Positions 18,447-26,375 of a stretch of DNA of 64,000 bases are shown here, in pieces. The translations under genes and the position numbers were made by a program. The notes beneath the pieces were generated by a model, which was not told where the DNA came from, searched no databases, and saw only the letters and a program-made list of their open reading frames with translations. This DNA is from MPNP01 sp965221445 (GTDB lineage Bacteria; Pseudomonadota; Alphaproteobacteria; Rhodobacterales; Rhodobacteraceae), in contig CBDCSF010000013.1 in NCBI GenBank assembly GCA_965221445.1, forward strand, positions 2,542,001-2,606,000, written 5' to 3'. The first letter of the stretch is position 1, and each line of letters opens with the position of its first letter.

Positions 18447-18912
18447 GTGCGCCGTGGAAGGGTGCATTTTCCTAGCGGGTGCGAACCCCGCGCAACAACT
18501 GTCGTTCCGGTTGGTAGCAGCCAGAGCGGTTTACGGAGGTAACAATGTAGACTGAAGCACTCTGAATAAAAGGGTCGCCTTGGGCGACTTAGCGACCACA
18601 CAGGCCATAACGCGAAGTGAACGCTGAGCAGGCCTCGAAAAGGGTAATGTGAATGACGACCTTCCGTTAATATGGGGAAGTCTGACATCGAACGGGAAGA
18701 GAACGACATAGGCACCGTTCGGATTCACCGGGGTATTGGCGATGGCATGTATGGAGGATGTGGCAACACGGGAAGCCCTGTCAATGGTGAGCATATACCA
18801 AACTGGAACCCCGCGAGGGGTAGTCCGGGTTGGCAGGGTGGCGGACAGGCTTGTAGTACTGTGAACGCCGGGTAATACCGGTTGAGGGAAGGAGCCTGAC
18901 TCTGGAAACAGT
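18447..18912 (+). mobile_element. Group II intron, 5' part only
   Basis: RNA-type sequence without coding sense that begins with the group II 5' consensus GTGCG and continues in the layout common in bacterial group II introns (GGAAGGGTGCATTTTCCTAG, then GCGGGTGCGAACCCCGC; later GGCAACACGGGAAGCCCTG, and CCCCGCGAGGGG). The reverse-transcriptase/maturase gene and the catalytic domain V hairpin are missing: the sequence stops where the RIT element begins at 18913. So this is a truncated intron. The call rests on remembered pattern similarity, not on a covariance model. Confidence 0.65.
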
Positions 18913-18999
18913 ATTAATGCCGACAAATTGATTATGCCGACAAATGACTCGGGATCCCCTTCACCAGGGACTTTGAGATTCAATTTGTCGGCATAACAC
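18913..18999. repeat. RIT left terminal inverted repeat
   Basis: 87 bp, the inverse of 22298-22384 with only two mismatches. It holds three copies of an 11-base core TGCCGACAAAT: two direct copies near the outer edge (18918 and 18935 areas) and one inverted copy at the inner edge (ATTTGTCGGCA). The cores are good candidates for recombinase binding sites. Confidence 0.92.
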
Positions 19000-19003
19000 T
19001 TTT

Positions 19004-20011
19004 TTACAAAGAATTCAGAAACGCCCTAATATCATCAGTCGGTTGATAAACACCCTTGGGAACATCTGCAGGTGTGGTCTGATCCATCGCTCTTTTCTTG
19101 ATCTCCATCTCGGTATGCAGATAAATCTGTGTGGTATCTATCGTTTCATGGCCGAGCCAGAGGGCAATAACAGCACAATCGACTTGGTGACGTAACAAAT
19201 CCATGGCACAGGAATGACGCAAGGTATGGGGGCTGACCCGTTTCTCACCAATGGAAGGGCAGGTCTTGGCGGCAATGATGACATATTTTCGTACAATACG
19301 TTCAATACCATCCCGGCTGAACCTACGGCGACGGTTCGTCAGAAACAACGCATTATCCGTCGTCTTGCCCCGTTCCCTTAACCATTCGGTCAACACCTCC
19401 AGACTGTCGCTACGAAGGGGAACCCTTATTTCCTTTTGCCCCTTGCCGCAAACATGAACATAAGCATCTGGTTCCCTGGCCATGTGAACATCCTTGAGTT
19501 TCAGGCCTATCAACTCCGAGACCCTGAGACCTGTCTGTAAAGCGACCACCAAAAGACACCGGTCCCGCCGACCAATCCAGGTGGACAGATCAGGAGCTGC
19601 CAGCAGAGCTGAAGATTCGACCGGCTCAAGGTAGTCCACCATCCGTTTCTTGGTGCGTTTCACGGGAATGGCCAATACTCTCTGGCAAGTCAACACCAAG
19701 GCTGGTTCCCGACTGGCAATGTAGGCAAACAATCCCCTGATTGCGGTAAGACGCAAGTTGCGAGTTTTAATGCTGTTGTTTCGCTCCTGTTCCAGATGGT
19801 GAAGAAACGCAACCACTAAAGCACCATCAATGTCCTCAACCTGAAGGTCAGTGTGGACCTTGTTCAACTTGACTGTTGCATATTCCAGGAACAATCGCAT
19901 GGTATAGCGATAACTGTCCATGGTATGAGAACTGGCGTTCATATCCTGCCCGAGCCGATTGAAGAATGTACTGATAAAACTGGAGAGGGAGTGTGTAACT
20001 GAAGTCGTCAT
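19004..20011 (-). CDS. ritC: Tyrosine recombinase, third RIT gene
   Basis: Phage-integrase-family recombinase, 335 aa. An N-terminal SAM-like DNA-binding domain (about residues 10-105) is followed by the catalytic domain: Arg in TGLRVSELIG, Lys in HVCGKGQKEIRVPL, HxxR in HTLRHSCAMD, His in ALWLGHETIDTT and Tyr in QIYLHTEM. All active-site residues are present. Its start overlaps the stop of ritB by four bases. It ends only five bases from the left terminal repeat, so the element is tightly packed. Confidence 0.9.
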   Translation of the reverse strand: MTTSVTHSLSSFISTFFNRLGQDMNASSHTMDSYRYTMRLFLEYATVKLNKVHTDLQVEDIDGALVVAFLHHLEQERNNSIKTRNLRLTAIRGLFAYIASREPALVLTCQRVLAIPVKRTKKRMVDYLEPVESSALLAAPDLSTWIGRRDRCLLVVALQTGLRVSELIGLKLKDVHMAREPDAYVHVCGKGQKEIRVPLRSDSLEVLTEWLRERGKTTDNALFLTNRRRRFSRDGIERIVRKYVIIAAKTCPSIGEKRVSPHTLRHSCAMDLLRHQVDCAVIALWLGHETIDTTQIYLHTEMEIKKRAMDQTTPADVPKGVYQPTDDIRAFLNSL

Positions 20012-20964
20012 GATCCCCTCCCCTTGCCAATAAGACCTTCGGCCCGCTGCATGATAAGAACCATGACTTCAGGCACGGCTTCAACATACCAGTAGGTACA
20101 ACCAAGATTCTTATGCCCAAGAAAGATCGAGAGTTTATAGAGTTCCCGATCAATATGACGACCTGTACGCAACCAGTCAATAATGGTCCGAGTTGCGAAA
20201 GTGTGACGCAGATCATGCAATCGGGGACCGGTTCCACTCAGTTTATCTTGCCGTTTCGCACGTACTCCTGTTTTCATACATACCCAGGCAAAGTTATCTT
20301 CAACCACTCCATGTGCAAGTCGTTGTCCCCATTTCCAGGAACGAAACAGGGCCTGTTCGGTGGTAACTCCCCAAACCCTGTCGCGTAACTTTTGATAGGC
20401 CTCCAATCGCTCGGCGGTACAGGAAGTGATGGGGACAAGACGCTGCTCGCCATTCTTGCCATGCTTGACATGGATCAAACAGTCCTCGGTATCCACATCA
20501 CCATCATCCAGCCCAAGAGCTTCACCGATACGAAGCCCGGTTGTCGCCAACAAGCCAAAAAGCATTGAACAGGTGGGTCCCCGAAGATCAGTGTACGAGG
20601 GTAATTTGGCCGCCTCGGCGATTATCTTGGCAATCTCCTCATCAGAATAGATATAGGGCATTGGCCGCCTGTTCGTTCTTGGAAACAACCCCCGTGGTGG
20701 AACCTCACACGCTGCTTCAAAACTTTGCAGCCAGCGGGCAAATACCCTTATAAAAGAAAGCTTTTTTGATAAGGTCTTGTTACTCACAGGTTCAGACTGT
20801 TCTGTCCACCGAAGGAATAATTCTGTCGTTACATGGCTCTGCCTGTCAGCCGTCGCAAAGGCCGTAAAGTTTTTCAGACAATTGACGGCAGAATAGGAAA
20901 GACCCGTGCCAAAATGCTCACGCTGTGCGAGATACCTGTTGAGATGTTCATTCATGGTCGTCAT
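20008..20964 (-). CDS. ritB: Tyrosine recombinase, second RIT gene
   Basis: Integrase-family recombinase, 318 aa. Catalytic residues: Arg in TTGLRIGEALGL, Lys in HVKHGKNGEQRLVP, HxxR in HDLRHTFATR, His in IFLGHKNLGCT and Tyr in TYWYVEAVPE. The insert WLRTGRHIDRELYKLSIFLG before the final His is characteristic of the middle RIT protein. It overlaps ritA by 17 bases and ritC by four, pointing to coupled translation and an obligatory trio. Confidence 0.9.
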   Translation of the reverse strand: MTTMNEHLNRYLAQREHFGTGLSYSAVNCLKNFTAFATADRQSHVTTELFLRWTEQSEPVSNKTLSKKLSFIRVFARWLQSFEAACEVPPRGLFPRTNRRPMPYIYSDEEIAKIIAEAAKLPSYTDLRGPTCSMLFGLLATTGLRIGEALGLDDGDVDTEDCLIHVKHGKNGEQRLVPITSCTAERLEAYQKLRDRVWGVTTEQALFRSWKWGQRLAHGVVEDNFAWVCMKTGVRAKRQDKLSGTGPRLHDLRHTFATRTIIDWLRTGRHIDRELYKLSIFLGHKNLGCTYWYVEAVPEVMVLIMQRAEGLIGKGRGS

Positions 20965-22216
20965 TGCTCACCTCCCTTATGTTGATATCAACATATCCTC
21001 CCTCAACAGGCCAACTACGGGCAAGTGGACGAAGGGACTTCAAATCATGCCGGGCATAAAACGTCGTGGTTTGCATGCTATTGTGACGCAATACATCACC
21101 GATATCAGCAAGGGAGTTGCCCTTCTCCAGCAGGTTCATTGCCAGGCCATGACGTAGAGAATGGGTTCGATATTCACCCTGAGGTGGGGTTATACCAGAA
21201 CGATCATAGGCCAAGCGTAATACCCGTCTGATGGTATGTGTTGTAAGGGGCTCAAACGGCGGTTTAACGGAAACAAAAACATGCCGGGATGTCCCCCTGC
21301 AACCATTCCGAAGCCAGGCAACCAATGCTTCGCCAACATCAATCGGAAGAGGCATATAGCTCAGGTCTCCTCCCTTACCATGAATCAACACCCGTCCAAC
21401 TGACCAGTCAATATCCTCAAGACGCATGGTGATCACTTCCTGTGATCTCAAACCCAAACGAGACATCAGCAATAGAACCGCATAGTCCCGCAAGGCAATG
21501 GGTGTGTGACCACGGATGGCATCAAGCAGTTTTTCCACGGTTGCAGAATCAACATGACGTACCAGGTTGGTACGACGCTTCCTCGCAATCGGTGGAATGG
21601 AGGAACTGAGATCTTGTGATATCCTGCCACTCCAAAACAGAAACCGTAGTACATCACGTAAATATTTAACTCTCCAGCCGTTCTTACCGGCGTGCTTACC
21701 AAGGAATTCAGCAATCATCTCGGGAGTAATTGATGCCAGATCATCTGCGACAGCAGTGGCTTTACAGAAGTGATTCAGGAAAAGAGTGAAGACCCTTCTG
21801 CAATGGATTATCGTGGACCCGGAAAGCCCCTTGTTATTTGTAAGCCAAAGGACCAGCTCCTCTATGAGGTCCCCACTGGGATCATCAACTTGATGATTTG
21901 GCAGTGGTTGGGGAATCACCCCTTTGTTGCTAAGCTAATCAGTGAGGCGGCATGCCGTTCTGGAAAGTTGTGATTCCATATTACGAGTGCCCGTCCCGGG
22001 ACATGTGCCTGCGAGTTTACTGAAAAGCCCGGCATCCAGGTCTTGTCTTCCAATTCCAAGTGCTTCGGCATGTCGACATAGACGGAAAGAATTGCGGCGG
22101 TATGTTCTTATCATCCTCCGGGAGTATCCCTGTTTGGCAAGGGAGTCCAAAAATCCGTCAATATACTCCTTCAACCAATAGTCATCAGTTAAGGATTGGT
22201 TTGTGCTTATCTTCAT
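20948..22216 (-). pseudogene. ritA: Tyrosine recombinase, first RIT gene, interrupted by an amber codon
   Basis: Reading from the ATG at 22216, 93 codons (SAM-like region, SLAKQGYSRRMIRTYRRNSF) end at TAG (21935-21937). The same frame continues without shift through LSNKGVIPQPLPNHQ to 20948. A GTG at 21919 could restart a 323-residue protein that still holds a core-binding segment and the full catalytic set: Arg in RLGLRSQEVI, Lys in HGKGGDLS, HxxR in HSLRHGLAM, His in VLRHNSMQTTT and Tyr in TFYARHD. Full length without the stop would be about 422 aa. Either a single nonsense mutation, suppression, or internal restart applies. Confidence 0.85.
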
Positions 22217-22282
22217 AGATCTAACCTTTCTTAATTATAAAGAAAGGGATTTATGATAAGGAGCTTGCCTCTTCAGGTATTT

Positions 22283-22296
22283 GGTAAAATTTTACC
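22283..22296. promoter_or_regulatory. Palindrome upstream of ritA
   Basis: GGTAAAATTTTACC, a perfect 14-bp palindrome extended by CAGGTA/TACCTG on its flanks, sits between the right terminal repeat and the ritA start. It may be an operator for the trio promoter or a fold-back terminator against incoming transcription. Confidence 0.4.
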
Positions 22297-22297
22297 T

Positions 22298-22384
22298 GTG
22301 TTATGCCGACAAATAGAATCTCAAAGTCCTTGGTGAAGGGGATCCCGAGTCATTTGTCGGCATAATCAATTTGTCGGCATTAAT
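22298..22384. repeat. RIT right terminal inverted repeat
   Basis: 87 bp, inverse of the left repeat with two differences (CCAAGG versus CCAGGG, and TTCTATT versus TTCAATT). It carries the same three 11-base cores. Its outer end is directly followed by the in-frame TGG codon of an ISAs1-type transposase remnant. Confidence 0.92.
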
Positions 22385-22630
22385 TGGGTTCTTGATGTGA
22401 CAATGAACGAAGATTATTTACGCAACCGTACGGGTCCGGAGAACTTGGCGGTCATGCAAAGGTTAGCCCTCAATCTGGCCCGTTTGGCTATAGTTAAGAG
22501 GACTCCATCCATTCGGGGAAGACTTAAAAAAGCCGGATGGAATCACAATTATACGTTGAAACTCATCAGTTTGGTTGGACTTTTACCTAAAAATGGGGCA
22601 GTTCAAAAGCGATACCCCTGTATTAACTGA
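22385..22630 (+). pseudogene. ISAs1-family transposase C-terminal remnant
   Basis: Open frame running straight out of the RIT boundary: WVLDVTMNEDYLRNRTGPEN, then LAVMQRLALNLARL, then SIRGRLKKAGWNHNYTLKL. This matches the end of ISAs1-type transposases (W-x-x-D-V-x-F-x-E-D ... N-x-A-x-x-R-x-x-A-L-N-L ... S-I-x-x-K-R-x-x-A-G-W). The N-terminal three-quarters are missing and are not found on the other side of the RIT. Its tail overlaps the end of the convergent deaminase gene by eight bases. Confidence 0.75.
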
Positions 22631-23213
22631 GCGGAATATGATCATGACTTCCTGAAGCTTGGTATATGGACGAGAGTTCGTTGTACTTTTCGTCAAGACG
22701 ATTTCTCTGCTCCTCAAATTTATGTTCACCACCAGCAGTCAATTCTTCAATGGAACGACATTGCCAATAATGATTATGCCTGGCGTAATTGCCATTGTCG
22801 ATACGGAAGACTTCACTCAAAATCTTGAGATCATGGGGGATGTCGAAAGCATCACGAGTATCCACATAGCCAAAGAGGTAATAAAAATTGTCAAAACCGG
22901 ACCAGGTGATAGCGGATAGACAGAGTGAACAAGGTTCATGTGTTGACACAAACAGACAATCACGCGGCTTGGGCCGTTGTTTCATGTCAAGACCGAAATA
23001 GGCGTTCAGTGTCGATATTTCACCATGAAAGAGTGGGTTTTGTGTTTCACGGTTTGTTTCGGCAATGACTACCGAGAGATCATCTTTTCTCAGTATAGCA
23101 CCCCCAAAAATCTTGTCACCACGGCCGACCCCAATCTCGGTCAGAGGGACAATATCAAATTCAATAACATCCAGAATTCTTTTCGCAAGCATATGATCAG
23201 TGTGTTCGGTCAT
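22623..23213 (-). CDS. Nucleoside/cytidine-deaminase-fold protein
   Basis: A 196-residue protein with the zinc signature of the CMP/dCMP and nucleoside deaminase superfamily: H-G-E in LFHGEISTL and P-C-x-x-C in HEPCSLCLSA. It is longer than typical TadA or CDA proteins because of a C-terminal charged region (about residues 150-196). A strong AAGGAGG ribosome binding site precedes the ATG, and the gap to the last glycerol-transport gene is only 30 bases, so it is probably co-transcribed with that operon. Substrate unknown; it could deaminate a base, nucleoside or pterin-like compound. Confidence 0.8.
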   Translation of the reverse strand: MTEHTDHMLAKRILDVIEFDIVPLTEIGVGRGDKIFGGAILRKDDLSVVIAETNRETQNPLFHGEISTLNAYFGLDMKQRPKPRDCLFVSTHEPCSLCLSAITWSGFDNFYYLFGYVDTRDAFDIPHDLKILSEVFRIDNGNYARHNHYWQCRSIEELTAGGEHKFEEQRNRLDEKYNELSSIYQASGSHDHIPLS

Positions 23214-23243
23214 TATACCTCCTTACGTTTTAAAGACTCTTTT

Positions 23244-23651
23244 CTAGATTTTCCAAAAACAAAAAATAAGCCAAGCGATCGCAATACCAAGTGGAACCCA
23301 CAATATTGCCCCAAATAACCCGATCCAGGCAAGAAAAATGTAGGCTGAACCCAAAAGCCCAATGAACAGCCGATCACCACGGGTTGTGGTTAGACCGATT
23401 ATACCTCCACGTTCTCCACCACCCGGCCGGAATATCTCAATTACCGCAAGAATAGCAATGAAACCGAAAATAAAGACAAAAAATGCGGTTGTTGCTCGTG
23501 TCCAAGCCATCCAGAAACCCGAGAACAATGGTTCTGACCACCAAGCTGCCCATGTAAATACCTCCTCTTTGGGCTCACTGACATTACCCCATCCTTGAGC
23601 TTTGACAACAGCAGGAAATACGAGTGCTAGGAGGGCAAGAATTCGCATCAT
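23244..23651 (-). CDS. glpU: Small membrane protein of glycerol ABC operon (DUF2160)
   Basis: 135 residues with a signal-like N-terminus (LALLALVFPAVVKAQ) and three hydrophobic segments, including FFVFIFGFIAILAVIEIF and WIGLFGAILWVPLGIAIAWL. Fits the DUF2160 family, found with the rhizobial glycerol ABC transporter genes. The ATG overlaps the stop of the upstream permease gene by four bases. Role unknown; it probably assists the transporter in the inner membrane. The symbol follows the Rhizobium usage as I recall it. Confidence 0.8.
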   Translation of the reverse strand: MMRILALLALVFPAVVKAQGWGNVSEPKEEVFTWAAWWSEPLFSGFWMAWTRATTAFFVFIFGFIAILAVIEIFRPGGGERGGIIGLTTTRGDRLFIGLLGSAYIFLAWIGLFGAILWVPLGIAIAWLIFCFWKI

Positions 23652-24445
23652 ACTCGTCCTAAAGCAAAGCCCTTGGCAATGTAGTTGCGGACAAAATAGA
23701 TGACAATTGCTCCTGGAATAATTGTCAAAACTCCAGCGGCAGCAAGTAACCCCAATTCGTAGCCAGCTGACGATGCGGTTCGAGTCATAGTAGCAGCAAT
23801 AGGTTTGGCCTCAACAGCGGTCAGAGTTTTGGCGAGGAGAAGTTCTACCCAGGAAAACATAAAACAGAAAAATGCTGCAACACCTACCCCAGCCTTAATT
23901 GATGGTATAAAGACAGTTATGAAGAAGCGATGAAAAGAGTAACCGTCAACATAAGCTGTTTCGTCAAGCTCTTTGGGCACGCTTGACATGAAACCCTCAA
24001 GAATCCAGACGGCAAGCGGAATATTGAACAGACAGTGGGCAAGTGCAACTGCAAGATGTGTATCAAAAAGCCCAACCGATGAGTATAGCTGAAAGAAAGG
24101 AAGTGCAAAGACTGCTGCTGGTGCCATCCGGTTCGTCAATAACCAAAAGAAAAGATGCTTGTCCCCTATGAAAGAAAAACGCGAAAACGCATAGGCCGCT
24201 GGAAGTGCAGCTACTAGAGAAATTACTGTATTCAGAGAAACGTAAATGATGGAATTGAAATACCCCCAATACCAAACAGGTTCTGTAAATATCGTCCGAT
24301 AGTTATCAAGAGTGAAATCTTGTGGAAACAAGGAAAACCCCCCAAGGATTTCATTGGTTGTCTTGAAACTCATCGCCACCAGCCAATAGATCGGTAACAT
24401 AAGGAATAAAATATAAATGATCGGAATCAGGCTTCGTGGTTTCAT
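23648..24445 (-). CDS. glpQ: Glycerol ABC transporter permease
   Basis: CUT1-class permease, about 265 aa from the ATG at 24445 that shares one base with the upstream stop (TGATG). EAA-type loop DETAYVDGYSFHRFFITVFI, then SIKAGVGVAAFFCFMFSWVE. About six helices. Neighbour order (binding protein, two ATPases, two permeases, DUF2160) matches the rhizobial glycerol system. A start 36 bases further upstream is possible but would overlap the previous gene. Confidence 0.88.
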   Translation of the reverse strand: MKPRSLIPIIYILFLMLPIYWLVAMSFKTTNEILGGFSLFPQDFTLDNYRTIFTEPVWYWGYFNSIIYVSLNTVISLVAALPAAYAFSRFSFIGDKHLFFWLLTNRMAPAAVFALPFFQLYSSVGLFDTHLAVALAHCLFNIPLAVWILEGFMSSVPKELDETAYVDGYSFHRFFITVFIPSIKAGVGVAAFFCFMFSWVELLLAKTLTAVEAKPIAATMTRTASSAGYELGLLAAAGVLTIIPGAIVIYFVRNYIAKGFALGRV

Positions 24446-25302
24446 CAGTCGTCTCTCGTCATAAGAGTATAAAACAGCCAAGATACTGCCAGTGTTATGG
24501 CAAAATAAATCAGACTCATTGCCGCAGCTGGACCGAGGTCGAACTGACCAAGAGCTACCTTTACCAAGTCGATTGAAAGTAGTGTGGTAGAATTACCTGG
24601 ACCACCACCAGTTAATACGAAAGGTTCCGTGTAGATGTTAAAACTGTCCATGAATCGCAAAAGGATGGCAATTGTTAAAACGCGCTTCATTTTGGGCAGC
24701 TGAATATGTCGGAAAACTGACCAATTGGAAGCACCATCAATTTTAGCAGCCTGATAATATGCTTCAGGAATCGATATCAGTCCGGCATAGGCCAAGAGCA
24801 CCACCAAAGATGTCCAATGCCAAACATCCATTACAATTACAGTAACCCACGCCGCAACAGGGTCCTGGGTCATGTTGTAATCAATACCAAGAACATTGTT
24901 CAGAGTAAATCCCAACAGACCAATATCGGGCAGGGTGAAAATATTCCACATTGCCCCGACCACGTTCCAGGGGATTAGAAGTGGCAAAGCCATTAGTACA
25001 AGACAAATCGGAACCCAGAACCCACGTCGTGGCATCGCAAGTGCAATAACAACACCTAGGGGAACTTCGATGATCAGAATTGTAATAGTGAAGAGTAGCT
25101 GACGCCCCAAAGCAGCGTGAAACCGTTCTGATTGAAGGATTTCTTCAAACCATCTAAGCCCAACCCAGAAAAACTGATTATTGCCAAATGTTTCCTGGAC
25201 AGAATAGTTAACAACTGTCATCAGTGGTACGAGTGCATTGAAGGCAACAAGAACCAGTACAGGAAGAACAAACAGCCAGCCGCGCTGGTCTATGGTTTTC
25301 AT
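24445..25302 (-). CDS. glpP: Glycerol ABC transporter permease
   Basis: CUT1-class permease, 285 aa: N-terminal helix LFVLPVLVLVAFNALVPLMT, EAA-like loop PEAYYQAAKIDGASNWSVFR, and the FVLTGGGPGNSTTLL motif. Its ATG shares one base with the TAA of the upstream ATPase gene. It pairs with the following permease to form the membrane channel for glycerol. Confidence 0.88.
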   Translation of the reverse strand: MKTIDQRGWLFVLPVLVLVAFNALVPLMTVVNYSVQETFGNNQFFWVGLRWFEEILQSERFHAALGRQLLFTITILIIEVPLGVVIALAMPRRGFWVPICLVLMALPLLIPWNVVGAMWNIFTLPDIGLLGFTLNNVLGIDYNMTQDPVAAWVTVIVMDVWHWTSLVVLLAYAGLISIPEAYYQAAKIDGASNWSVFRHIQLPKMKRVLTIAILLRFMDSFNIYTEPFVLTGGGPGNSTTLLSIDLVKVALGQFDLGPAAAMSLIYFAITLAVSWLFYTLMTRDD

Positions 25303-26375
25303 TATGGTTTAACCTCGGTTGCAATCCAGTTATCAGCGTATAGTCGAGTTTGACTAGGGTTGAATTTTAAATGTATCTCCTCTCCAATTTTGGGTGGTGT
25401 TCCTTCAGTGATGGTATTAATAACTGCTTCGCCGGAGACGGCTTCAATCACTGTGTGGCGGCCAATATCAGCTGCTTTACGTACTACAGCATTGATACCA
25501 CTTGATCCAATTTGCACATATTCTGGTCTTATACCAATTTCAAGAATACCTTGAGTTTCCCTAATAGGACCTTCAAGTTCCACCACATTTCCCTGGAATT
25601 GTGTCTTTCCATCAATGATCTCAGCAGGTAAAATATTCATTCCCGGAGAGCCAATAAAGTGTCCGACAAAAGTGTGCAACGGCCGTTCAAAGAGTTCAAT
25701 TGGGGTACCAATCTGAACGATCTCACCGTCTTGCATGACAACAACCTGGTCCGCAAACGTTAAAGCCTCGGTCTGGTCATGGGTAACATAGATCATTGTA
25801 GCAGATATACTCTGATGCAGTTCCTTGAGTTTTGAACGAAGTTTCCACTTCAGTTCAGGATCAATTACCGTAAGCGGTTCGTCAAACATGATAACATTTA
25901 CATCGTCTCTTACCAATCCCCGCCCCATTGAGATTTTTTGTTTGTTGTCAGGTGTAAGGTGTGAAGCCCGTGTTGATAATCTGTCATTAAGTTCAAGCAT
26001 CGTAGCGATCTCATGGACTCTGGCATCTATCCGTTCACGATCAAAGCCTCTATTACGAAGTGGGAAGGCTAGATTGTCATAAACACTCATGGTGTCGTAA
26101 ATCACTGGGAACTGGAAAACCTGTGCGATATTCCGTTTATCAGGAGGAAGTGAAGTGACATCTTCCCCATTAAAGAGAACCCGCCCACTTGTGGGGTTGA
26201 GTAATCCCGAAATGATGTTGAGGAGTGTTGACTTGCCACAGCCTGAAGGACCAAGCAGAGCATAGGCACCCCCATCTGCCCAATCAACATCAATTTCTTT
26301 CAATGCATAATCCGCCTTGCTTGCAGGATTGGCAATATAGCTGTGTCGCAATTTATCAAGAGTAATTCTAGCCAC
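25302..26375 (-). CDS. glpT: Glycerol ABC transporter ATPase, second
   Basis: ATP-binding subunit, 357 aa from a GTG at 26375 (ARITLDKLRHSYI), which overlaps the previous gene by eight bases; longer readings to 26531 are not supported. Walker A GPSGCGKST, Walker B VIMFDEPLTVIDP, H-loop VTHDQTEALT. The ABC signature is degenerate: LTPDNKQKISMGRGL instead of LSGGQ. Two non-identical ATPases in tandem, one with a weak signature, are typical of this transporter, implying a heterodimer with one strong catalytic site. Confidence 0.88.
   Translation of the reverse strand: MARITLDKLRHSYIANPASKADYALKEIDVDWADGGAYALLGPSGCGKSTLLNIISGLLNPTSGRVLFNGEDVTSLPPDKRNIAQVFQFPVIYDTMSVYDNLAFPLRNRGFDRERIDARVHEIATMLELNDRLSTRASHLTPDNKQKISMGRGLVRDDVNVIMFDEPLTVIDPELKWKLRSKLKELHQSISATMIYVTHDQTEALTFADQVVVMQDGEIVQIGTPIELFERPLHTFVGHFIGSPGMNILPAEIIDGKTQFQGNVVELEGPIRETQGILEIGIRPEYVQIGSSGINAVVRKAADIGRHTVIEAVSGEAVINTITEGTPPKIGEEIHLKFNPSQTRLYADNWIATEVKP

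Larger units (their letters stand above)
18913..22384 (-). mobile_element. Recombinase-in-trio (RIT) element
   Basis: A 3.47-kb unit with three consecutive, overlapping tyrosine-recombinase genes (ritA, ritB, ritC on the minus strand), bounded by 87-bp inverted repeats that match at 85 positions. This architecture defines the RIT elements known from several bacterial phyla. The left end abuts a group II intron fragment and the right end abuts, to the base, an ISAs1-type transposase reading frame. ritA carries an in-frame amber codon. There is no cargo gene. Confidence 0.9.

Noticed and set aside
18431..18983. Overlapping open frames of 94 and 150 codons
   Set aside because: They cross the group II intron fragment and the RIT repeat; their translations have no protein-like features.
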